Virus record (IMG/VR): IMGVR_UViG_3300032401_000002
Coordinates: 86,168-150,167 of that record
Source of the DNA: a virus
Strand: one strand, 5' to 3'
Length of the DNA stretch: 64,000 nt
Shown: piece by piece, positions 51,264 to 58,073 of the stretch
Layout: each line of letters opens with the position of its first letter
Numbering within the stretch: the first letter of the stretch is position 1
Made by a program: the position numbers and the translations under genes
Notes under the pieces: generated by a model
Databases searched by the model: none
Told to the model about the DNA's origin: nothing
The model's input: the letters and a program-made list of their open reading frames with translations, nothing else

Positions 51264-51931
51264 CGCTGTGTGAGTGTGGGTGCGGTCAGGAGGTTGGATT
51301 CCGCACAGACAAGCCTAATCAAATGAAGAGGTTTGTTCTGGGCCACAATGGTCGCAAGCTTCGCACGCCACTGGAACCAAAGTTGTGTGAATGTGGCTGT
51401 GGTCAAGTAACTCCCATCTCGGATCGAACTAACAACAAGGCAGGTTACGTCTTGGGTCAGCATAGGCGTTACGTGCCCGGCCATGCCCATCGCGGAAGAA
51501 CGCGAACCTTCAGCGAAGAACATCGAAAGAACTTGAGTGTCGCCTTGGTCGGCAATCAGAACTGCCTCGGGAAGCAGAACACTCTGGGTTTGAAGCATTC
51601 AGAGGAAACCAGAGCGAAGATAACCGGCCCAAATAACCCACGATGGAAAGAAGATGTGGGGTACGGCGGTCTTCATACGTGGGTAAAGCGCCACAAGAGT
51701 AAGACGGGTATCTGCTCTCATTGTGAACGAGATGTGGGATTTGGCACTCAGGCCGGGACACACTGGGCCAACGTCGATGGCGAGTACCGCAGGGCGCTGG
51801 AAGACTATATCGAACTATGCCCTGACTGTCACGGTGAGTACGACCGTGAGCGCGGACTTCGTAAGCTAAGTGGCCCTGGCTCCAGGAAGAAGCCCAAGAG
51901 TACCCCTGTAGACGCACAGAACGCCTCCTAA
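51260..51931 (+). CDS. HNH homing-type endonuclease
   Basis: A 223-residue protein. Two N-terminal CECGCGQ zinc-like repeats (about 4-10 and 42-48) are followed by two NUMOD3-type motifs (FSEEHRKNLSVAL; LKHSEETRAKI) that bind DNA. The C-terminal HNH-like domain has CSHCERDVGF, HWANVDGEYRR and CPDCHGEYDR, with His and Asn and four zinc Cys. Such free-standing HNH genes move between phage genomes. The start ATG at 51260 overlaps the previous stop. A terminator hairpin includes its stop codon. Confidence 0.85.
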   Translation: MTLCECGCGQEVGFRTDKPNQMKRFVLGHNGRKLRTPLEPKLCECGCGQVTPISDRTNNKAGYVLGQHRRYVPGHAHRGRTRTFSEEHRKNLSVALVGNQNCLGKQNTLGLKHSEETRAKITGPNNPRWKEDVGYGGLHTWVKRHKSKTGICSHCERDVGFGTQAGTHWANVDGEYRRALEDYIELCPDCHGEYDRERGLRKLSGPGSRKKPKSTPVDAQNAS

Positions 51932-51940
51932 GAGGCGTTC
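51919..51940 (+). terminator. Hairpin terminator of the small-gene operon
   Basis: GAACGCCTC-CTAA-GAGGCGTTC is a 9-bp perfect stem with a 4-base loop. The TAA stop of the HNH gene sits across the loop. It closes the plus-strand operon facing the minus-strand virion genes. Confidence 0.75.
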
Positions 51941-52008
51941 AGGGGTTAAACTACTCGTTGCCCCAGACTACTGTTACAGTAGCTTAGAAGGGCTTACAGC
52001 GCGACGAG

Positions 52009-52413
52009 CTAGTTAGCGCCGTTGTGAGCCACGAAGGCTTCAACGTTGCTCGCGCCCGATGCGTCTGTGCGGAAGAGGCGAAGGAGTGACGGAGAGAAGG
52101 GGCTGAGGTCGAAAGCCTCAAAGCCACTGATGCCCACGGGGAGAGATAGCTCGGTCGTGGAAGGGCTTGCGTGGTAGTCGTACCACGATAGTCCACCGTC
52201 TGTCAAGCCCGCGTCGATCTCGTTCAACCCAGCCTTGTCGGGCACCTGGCCTGCGACCTGAATCTTGAAGGTAGCTGCGACTGCGCCGTTCTTGATGAAG
52301 ATCGTTACGTACGGGGCCGTGCCTACGTACGCCCACTTGGATACGGCGTTCTGGGTGATAGCTGCGCCAGACGCTGCCGTCCAGACTTGTGTTGTTCCTC
52401 GAAGAGATGCCAT
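52009..52413 (-). CDS. Small beta-rich virion protein
   Basis: The 134-residue beta-type protein (VWTAASGAAITQNAVSKWAY; FIKNGAVAATFKIQVAGQV) is in line with the giant repeat gene. The start ATG at 52413 has AAAGGA upstream. A virion accessory is likely from position and composition. Confidence 0.5.
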   Translation of the reverse strand: MASLRGTTQVWTAASGAAITQNAVSKWAYVGTAPYVTIFIKNGAVAATFKIQVAGQVPDKAGLNEIDAGLTDGGLSWYDYHASPSTTELSLPVGISGFEAFDLSPFSPSLLRLFRTDASGASNVEAFVAHNGAN

Positions 52414-52456
52414 TGTCGTCCTTTACGTGTTGGAAGTGATGTGTTTAGTAGCCGTG

Positions 52457-54685
52457 CTAGACCCGCATGTACGTACCCTTGGCGATGCGAACCATGGGGT
52501 GGCCCTTGAGGTCGAAGATCATCTTGGCCGCACCTACGACGGTTCCACCGCCAGAGCCGTTCAAGCCAACAACATCAACGAACTGTCCAGTCGAGGTCGT
52601 TGGTACACCGAAGACTGGTGCTGCGGGGAGTCCAGTTACCTGAACGTTGACATTGCCGGTCGTGATGTTGACGGAGCCGAAGACATACGTGCTGCTCAGG
52701 CCCGTCAGATTGGTCGTCGTGTTGGTGGTAACTGCACCGAACGTCGGGGTCGGAGTCAAGCCAGTTACGTTGACGTTCTGGCTGAACGTAGCTATCGGCG
52801 TACCGAACAAAGGCGTGCCGGTCAGGGCGGTAACGTTGACGGTTCTCTGGATATAGATTGACCCAAACGACGCGGCAGAGTTCAAGCCCGTAACGTTGAC
52901 TGCCTGAGCACCAGTGGTGGATACTCCACCGAACGCGGCAGCCGAGTTCAAGCCAGTTATGTTGACCGTACGCTGGATGTAGATTGTGCCGAACGCTGGT
53001 GTCGAGCTTAGCCCAGTTACGTTGACCGTACGATTGGCGGTTGGTGTCCCGAACGCTGCCGTTGAGGTCAACCCAGTGACGTTGACTGTTGTTCGGAACG
53101 TAACCGTGCCGAACTGGGCCGTTGAAGTCAGTCCACCTACGTTGCCGCTGGGGTGAGTCGTTCCGAACGTAGCAGCGGAGTTCAGGCCAGTGATGTTGAC
53201 GGTAGTCTTTAATGTGACCGTACCGAACTGGGCGGTCGAGGTTAGGCCACCAACGTTTCCGCTTGGGTGAGTGGTTCCGAAGGCTGCTGCACTGTTGAGA
53301 CCCGTAACGTTGACGGTGCGGTTAATCGACAAGGTGCCGAACGATGCAGCGCTGTTGAGTCCGGTGACATTGACCGTACGGTTGATTGTCGGCGTACCGA
53401 ATGCCGCTGCCGATCCCAGTCCGGTGACATTGACTGTCCGATTGATCTGGAGCGTACCGAACGATGCTGCCGAACCCAACCCGGTAACGTTGACCGTAGT
53501 CTTGAAGGTAACGGTACCGAACGAAGCCGTGGAGGTAAGGCCCTGTACGTTAGCGCTGGGATGAGCCGTTCCGAAGGATGCAGCAGAACCCAATCCTGTA
53601 ACGTTGACTGTCGTCTTGAACGTGACCGTACCGAATGCCGCAGTGGAGGTTAGCCCTGTGATGTTCACCGTGCGGTTGAACGTGGGGGTTCCGAACGCCG
53701 CTGCGGAGCCTAGCCCCGTGACGTTGACAGTACGATTGATCTTTACGGTTCCGAACGAAGCCGCAGATCCCAAGCCCGTTACGTTAACATTCACGCCTGG
53801 CTGTGTGGCTGTAACGGTGCCGAAGGCGGCAGCGCTTCCAAGACCAGTGATGTTGACGGTCGTGTTGGTCTTGAGCGTACCGAACGAGGCCGCAGATCCT
53901 AGACCTGTAACGGGCACGGTCTGTTTAACGCTGAGCGTGCCGAATGATCCCGAAGGTGGAGCGATCTCAATGTACGCTCCGATTGTCCATGCTAAGGATG
54001 CCGCGTCCTGGGGGAATGGATTGGACGGAGATGCATCCAGGTCGTTGGACTTGAAGAAGCCACCACCAGGGGGAGCGCCAGCATTCGACAGCGCGATCTT
54101 GTCGGAAATAGCACCTGCGCCATTGACGTTCTGGAACCCAATCCACAACTTGCCGCTCGTGGGGGATGACACATCGACATCTGCACTGACCCAGTCTGGT
54201 GCGCCGCCTGCGGCCATCTGTACTGACTTGAGTAGCGTACCAGGAGAGATGGTACCGCCATCGTCATCGTACACACTGATGTAGAGATCGGGGCCATTCG
54301 ACTCCAAGTAGGCCCATAGCTTCTTTATTCTCGATCCGGCAACGACACTTACCGTGTACCCGTTAGTCCAGATATCCTTCTCTGCGATAGCGAAGTTCGT
54401 GAAGCCGGTTATGTCGGTCGTACCAAGGAGAGACGATGCTCCAAGCGCAACAATGTTGACAGTTCTCTTGATCGTGACCGTGCCAAACGACGCAGCAGAT
54501 CCTAGACCAACAAGTTGGACGTTGACGTTGCCCGTCGTAAGTGTGACGGTACCAAAGGATGCGGCCGAACCTAGGCCGGTTACATTGACGTTCTGCGGGA
54601 ACGTCGTGACTTGGCCCCGAAGACGAACGTCGTTCGGATTGGCCTCGCCGCTATAGAGGTTTACATCGGATGGCAGCAGGGGCAT
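52457..54685 (-). CDS. Giant GLGSAA(A/S)FGT-repeat protein
   Basis: The 742-residue protein is built from about 26-27 imperfect repeats of 19-20 residues with the core V-N-V-T-G-L-G/N-S-A-A-S/A-F-G-T. They are interrupted by an insertion of about 165 residues (near 80-245: WTNGYTVSVVAGSRIKKLWA onward) of beta-sandwich type. It is the longer relative of 3794-4951. The units share amino acids but use different codons, so the repeats are old or under selection at protein level. It is probably a long fibre or tape-like virion component. Confidence 0.7.
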   Translation of the reverse strand: MPLLPSDVNLYSGEANPNDVRLRGQVTTFPQNVNVTGLGSAASFGTVTLTTGNVNVQLVGLGSAASFGTVTIKRTVNIVALGASSLLGTTDITGFTNFAIAEKDIWTNGYTVSVVAGSRIKKLWAYLESNGPDLYISVYDDDGGTISPGTLLKSVQMAAGGAPDWVSADVDVSSPTSGKLWIGFQNVNGAGAISDKIALSNAGAPPGGGFFKSNDLDASPSNPFPQDAASLAWTIGAYIEIAPPSGSFGTLSVKQTVPVTGLGSAASFGTLKTNTTVNITGLGSAAAFGTVTATQPGVNVNVTGLGSAASFGTVKINRTVNVTGLGSAAAFGTPTFNRTVNITGLTSTAAFGTVTFKTTVNVTGLGSAASFGTAHPSANVQGLTSTASFGTVTFKTTVNVTGLGSAASFGTLQINRTVNVTGLGSAAAFGTPTINRTVNVTGLNSAASFGTLSINRTVNVTGLNSAAAFGTTHPSGNVGGLTSTAQFGTVTLKTTVNITGLNSAATFGTTHPSGNVGGLTSTAQFGTVTFRTTVNVTGLTSTAAFGTPTANRTVNVTGLSSTPAFGTIYIQRTVNITGLNSAAAFGGVSTTGAQAVNVTGLNSAASFGSIYIQRTVNVTALTGTPLFGTPIATFSQNVNVTGLTPTPTFGAVTTNTTTNLTGLSSTYVFGSVNITTGNVNVQVTGLPAAPVFGVPTTSTGQFVDVVGLNGSGGGTVVGAAKMIFDLKGHPMVRIAKGTYMRV

Positions 54686-54698
54686 CTGCGCCCCCTAT

Positions 54699-55067
54699 CT
54701 ACGTACCGATAAGTGTGTTGGCTGTCGTTCCGAAGACGGGTGTGCCGTCCTTGTATGCCACCACGTAGTACGATTCGCCAGGTGAAGGTGTGATGAACGT
54801 ATAGACGCCAGTCGATGCGTCCGACACCATCTGATCCACCTGAGCATCCGTGCCATCGATCTTGTTGGACTTGAACAACATCACAGTACAACTCCCAAGG
54901 ATGGCTCCAACACTATCGTAGGTAACACCAGTGATCGTAAGAACGCTCCCCTTCTGCGGGAGCTTTTTTTCGGTATCGCCGACCCCGCCCATTTGCGAAG
55001 TTAGCGGCCCGTGTCCAGGAACCTTCCAGCCCCTGTTATCACCGATGTTACCTACGACTCCAGGCAT
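54699..55067 (-). CDS. Small virion protein with Ig-like/carboxypeptidase-regulatory fold
   Basis: The 122-residue protein has a Gly-rich N-terminus and a beta domain with VLTITGVTYDSVGAILGS, then VYTFITPSPGESYYVVAYKD, the pattern of CarboxypepD_reg-like folds used in phage fibres. The ATG at 55067 overlaps the upstream stop (TAATG). The coding sequence contains A-AAA-AAG next to a hairpin (see the feature at 54945). Confidence 0.6.
   Translation of the reverse strand: MPGVVGNIGDNRGWKVPGHGPLTSQMGGVGDTEKKLPQKGSVLTITGVTYDSVGAILGSCTVMLFKSNKIDGTDAQVDQMVSDASTGVYTFITPSPGESYYVVAYKDGTPVFGTTANTLIGT
54945..54970. promoter_or_regulatory. Hairpin with T-run or slippery A-AAA-AAG
   Basis: GCTCCC-CTTCTGC-GGGAGC followed by seven T on the plus strand is a complete intrinsic-terminator shape inside a minus-strand gene. 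Read on the minus strand, the same sequence is A-AAA-AAG in the coding frame directly followed by the stem, like the dnaX -1 frameshift signal. A shift would give a short alternative end. Confidence 0.4.
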
Positions 55068-55837
55068 TAGATCGAGTGAACCGGAGTGACCCACTGGCAA
55101 GTGTACGACTGCGATGCCACTGAGATGGTGAGGTTCATGATCAGACCAGAGATGGCCGTGTTGTCGAACGCTGCCGCAACCGTGCCACCCATGACGTACA
55201 GGGTGCCAGTGGCTGCTGCTGCGCCCTGTGTCACTACCATGCCGTTACCCGTGATCGTTCCGCCTGCCGCTGCAAGACCCAGAGCACGAATAGTGGCATA
55301 GAACTCGCCATACCATGCCTGTGTTGTCAGAGATGCGGCAGGAGCCGTTGCGTTGGATGCACCCAGCGTCGGGTTGGTGGCTACAGTAGCAGAGACACCA
55401 TATCGAGGAGTCCAGGTCAGAACACCCTGCGTGGCTGTGCTCGTGAACACACCACCGAAGGCGATCTTGAAGACCTTACCAGCACGAGTCGAGTTAGCCG
55501 GGATGGGCGTCCAAATGGCGGGCACCCATAACTGCGTCTCTGTTGCTGTTGCCGTTACGGCTGTTGCTGATGTCGGGATAGCCGACGCCTGCCCCTCGAC
55601 TGCCGAGAAGCTGGCGTCAGCCATCTTCAGACCGGAGAAGATCGACCCCAATCGCTGATACTCGCGCACGCTGTTGGGCGCACGCTTGAGAAGCCAGTTG
55701 CGATGGAATGAGCCGAACTGCTGCCCGTTCTCCTGCTCCTTGGCGATGATGTCGCCAACAGTCCAGTCGCAGACTCCGTGCTCTGACGGAGCGGCAACCA
55801 GATCGAACTTCTCTGGTGAGATGACTGAAAGGGTCAT
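55067..55837 (-). CDS. Putative virion protein
   Basis: A 256-residue protein. The N-terminal third contains CDWTVGDIIAKEQENGQQFG (helical), and the rest is Ala/Thr/Gly-rich beta strands resembling a head or fibre protein. It overlaps the next gene at a TAATG. No specific family is recognised. Confidence 0.5.
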   Translation of the reverse strand: MTLSVISPEKFDLVAAPSEHGVCDWTVGDIIAKEQENGQQFGSFHRNWLLKRAPNSVREYQRLGSIFSGLKMADASFSAVEGQASAIPTSATAVTATATETQLWVPAIWTPIPANSTRAGKVFKIAFGGVFTSTATQGVLTWTPRYGVSATVATNPTLGASNATAPAASLTTQAWYGEFYATIRALGLAAAGGTITGNGMVVTQGAAAATGTLYVMGGTVAAAFDNTAISGLIMNLTISVASQSYTCQWVTPVHSI

Positions 55838-55846
55838 CGATGCCTC

Positions 55847-56263
55847 CTAGATCTTGAAGATGAACGGTGCAGTTGCCTGCCAGACGAACGTGATGTCGCC
55901 GCCGTTGGGTACGACCGAGAAGCCGTCGATGTACGCGATGGGGGTCGAACCCGCATCGTTGGTGACGAACTTGAAGATCGCGAGTGAGTCGAGTGCCGCG
56001 CCTGCTGTCCAGGCTACGAACGTCGAGTCCGCTGCGTCGAAGTTACCACCGTTGGTGCCGGTTCCGAGCACCTTGGTGCCTAGAGTTGCATCGCCGGGGC
56101 CACCTGTTGCAGCAACGACCGGAGTCATCGATGCATCAGTTGCTGCGAACGTGTACGCTGACACGCGGAGGGGGCGAACCTTGATGGTGTCGCCTGTGAG
56201 GTCGATACGGGTGGCCGACTGAATGAATCCCTGCAACCCGATGTTGTAGAATGCTGATGCCAT
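55847..56263 (-). CDS. Putative virion protein
   Basis: The 138-residue Gly/Ala/Thr-rich beta protein (TLGTKVLGTGTNGGNFDAAD) is in the small-gene run next to the giant ORF. The ATG at 56263 is close to the end of the next small gene. No motif is recognised. Confidence 0.5.
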   Translation of the reverse strand: MASAFYNIGLQGFIQSATRIDLTGDTIKVRPLRVSAYTFAATDASMTPVVAATGGPGDATLGTKVLGTGTNGGNFDAADSTFVAWTAGAALDSLAIFKFVTNDAGSTPIAYIDGFSVVPNGGDITFVWQATAPFIFKI

Positions 56264-56267
56264 GGTG

Positions 56268-56462
56268 CTAGATGCCTACCTTCTGTGTTTGTGCGTTGAT
56301 GGTTGCAGTCTCCTCAGCGGAGAACGTGCGGGAGAGCTTGCCGGTGGCATAGCCCTTGTGGATGAAGCCGTCAGCGACTTCGGTCGGGAGGTCGTACTTG
56401 TTCCCGGCTTCGTAATCTCCTTCAGACGAGACTACAGAATGGATCATTGTGACACTGGTCAT
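56268..56462 (-). CDS. Small unknown protein
   Basis: The 64-residue protein (YDLPTEVADGFIHKGYATG) starts at the ATG at 56462 after CATAAGGAGAAAC. It is a good candidate gene in the same operon, but nothing identifies it. Confidence 0.5.
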   Translation of the reverse strand: MTSVTMIHSVVSSEGDYEAGNKYDLPTEVADGFIHKGYATGKLSRTFSAEETATINAQTQKVGI

Positions 56463-56470
56463 GTTTCTCC

Positions 56471-56866
56471 TTATGTCCAGGGGAGAGTTGCTCGATCATC
56501 CCAGGCTACTCCACCTAATACTTGGATGCCCGAAACGAGATTCTCTCCTCCGAGGGTTGTGTGTTCAAATCGCTTGACTGTCCACTCGGGAACTGAAGTC
56601 AAGACTCCCTGCTGCGAGAATCCGAGGTATCGAATCTCGTAGTCAGCGCCTACTAGGTAGTAATCGAACTTGAGTGCGTTCGAATCGGATGTTGCCTCGT
56701 TAGGCCAGAGCGCGTTAAGTCCACCAGGGCCACGCTTGGCACTGATGACACCGTTCCACTCTTCGTCCGAGATGACTGAGACCTGACCAGGCTCAACGCG
56801 GCGCTTGCCCGCTGATCCATCAAAGACCCAAGGGTCAGTCAGTTCGTTCTTTACTACTACAGTCAT
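56471..56866 (-). CDS. Small unknown virion-region protein
   Basis: The 131-residue alpha/beta protein contains VEPGQVSVISDEEWNGVISA and YYLVGADYEIRYLGFSQQ. It is in the same minus-strand run as its neighbours. The function is unknown. Confidence 0.5.
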   Translation of the reverse strand: MTVVVKNELTDPWVFDGSAGKRRVEPGQVSVISDEEWNGVISAKRGPGGLNALWPNEATSDSNALKFDYYLVGADYEIRYLGFSQQGVLTSVPEWTVKRFEHTTLGGENLVSGIQVLGGVAWDDRATLPWT

Positions 56867-56929
56867 CAGTCCCTACCAGGGTCGGTCTTACTCGTTCCGC
56901 ATTGTGCGGTCACACCTTATGCGGAGCAA

Positions 56930-57139
56930 TCAACCCTCTTGTAGGGTAGGATTGAGAACTTCAGCCATCTGGGCCTGAAGCTCGACCAACTTCTTGCACG
57001 CTGCCTCGGTGTGACCCGGCAGAGTGACGCATGTGCCGCAATAGCGACAACATCCGATGCAGTTGCACACATGCGCAGGCTGAGCCGGGCCATAGCTCCC
57101 GGCTCCTCCATACGACGCTTGTTCTCCGTACCCGCTCAT
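56930..57139 (-). CDS. Cys-rich small protein
   Basis: The 69-residue protein has seven Cys (HVCNCIGCCRYCGTCVT, then EAACKK) and a Gly/Tyr/Ala N-terminus. It probably binds zinc or forms a disulfide-rich domain. Its start lies beside the end of the lysozyme-like gene. No family is recognised. Confidence 0.5.
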   Translation of the reverse strand: MSGYGEQASYGGAGSYGPAQPAHVCNCIGCCRYCGTCVTLPGHTEAACKKLVELQAQMAEVLNPTLQEG

Positions 57140-57594
57140 CTGACCTTCTCGTACCGCAGGGCGAGCTTGATGACGCGATCAGCGTACGCTAGCCCGATGG
57201 TTGAGTCAGGCTTGCCCGACACCCAGATGCTGAGACCGCTCACGAGGAACGGAGACGGCTTGGGCTTGAGGGGTGTGCCTGTCTTGAGTGCTAGCACGAT
57301 GCCAGCGTACTCGGGCTTCCTGAGGGTCTTGTTGGTTGCGTGTAGACCACTCAGATAGGTCGGGTAGTTCTGCACGCCCGATCCAGTGGCGGGGTTGAGA
57401 ACGTTGAAGTTCTTACTACCCAGCACCTTGGTTGTGGTGTTCAACCAGTTGTATTTCGCGGACGGCTTGACATCGCCTCTCGGCCCGCCGTTGCCACCCT
57501 CCCATGCCCACCACGACATGAGTAGATCCCTGTTCTGCTGCGTGCGCGGAGCACCAAGCAGAACCAATAGGTTCGGAATCCAGTAAACGCTCAT
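57136..57594 (-). CDS. Lysozyme-like muralytic protein
   Basis: The 152-residue protein has LLMSWWAWEGGNGGPRGDVK with Glu in the E-G-G motif, then YNWLNTT, VQNYPTYLSGLHATNKTL and an aromatic C-terminus. The pattern resembles phage tail-lysozyme/transglycosylase domains. The start is the ATG at 57594, which overlaps the stop of the membrane protein (ATGA). It is probably involved in local wall hydrolysis during entry or lysis; the fold assignment is inferred. Confidence 0.6.
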   Translation of the reverse strand: MSVYWIPNLLVLLGAPRTQQNRDLLMSWWAWEGGNGGPRGDVKPSAKYNWLNTTTKVLGSKNFNVLNPATGSGVQNYPTYLSGLHATNKTLRKPEYAGIVLALKTGTPLKPKPSPFLVSGLSIWVSGKPDSTIGLAYADRVIKLALRYEKVR

Positions 57595-58049
57595 CCGGTC
57601 AATCCCTTCTTCTTGCTGTAGTCCTTCAGTACCTCGTACGAGCACCAACCAGCGTTCCACGAGCCATCAGTCGAGTTGACCTGGTAGCACTGCTGCTTGA
57701 TGAGCTTGCCTTGCTGGCGGACGATGTAGCCCATGACGGCCTTCTTGTCCTTGGCGTTAAGCGCGTCCACGTCAGACTTGGGCTGCTCGGCACCATCGGC
57801 CAACCTGTAATACACACTCTCAGGCCCAGCCTTGCCAGCCGACTTGAACACGGCAGGCAGAGCACTAACGTCATCCTTGGCAACGAGGGGTGCCGATGCG
57901 ACTTGCGCCTCCAGCGAGCGGATGTGCTTGGCCTGGTGTCGTGCATTGATGATGCTGATCGTCCCGTACAACATGTAGCCCACGATGGCAACGATGACTA
58001 GACCGCTTACGATCCAGATCGGGACTTCGCTTTCTCCTTGTCTAGCCAT
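57591..58049 (-). CDS. Single-span membrane protein
   Basis: A 152-residue protein. One N-terminal membrane segment (about 10-32, PIWIVSGLVIVAIVGYMLYG) is followed by a basic helix and a C-terminal domain with Cys (QQCYQVNSTDGSWNAGWCSY). The start follows CCGATAAGG. It sits just before the lysozyme-like gene, so a lysis or wall-crossing partnership is possible. Confidence 0.6.
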   Translation of the reverse strand: MARQGESEVPIWIVSGLVIVAIVGYMLYGTISIINARHQAKHIRSLEAQVASAPLVAKDDVSALPAVFKSAGKAGPESVYYRLADGAEQPKSDVDALNAKDKKAVMGYIVRQQGKLIKQQCYQVNSTDGSWNAGWCSYEVLKDYSKKKGLTG

Positions 58050-58073
58050 GGGTACCTTATCGGTCTGTGAGTC

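Noticed and set aside
52647-54284. Regular repeats that could suggest a CRISPR array or tandem satellite
   Set aside because: The repeats are in frame, about 60 bases, diverged in codons and encode the GLGSAA protein; there are no unique spacers with constant repeats.
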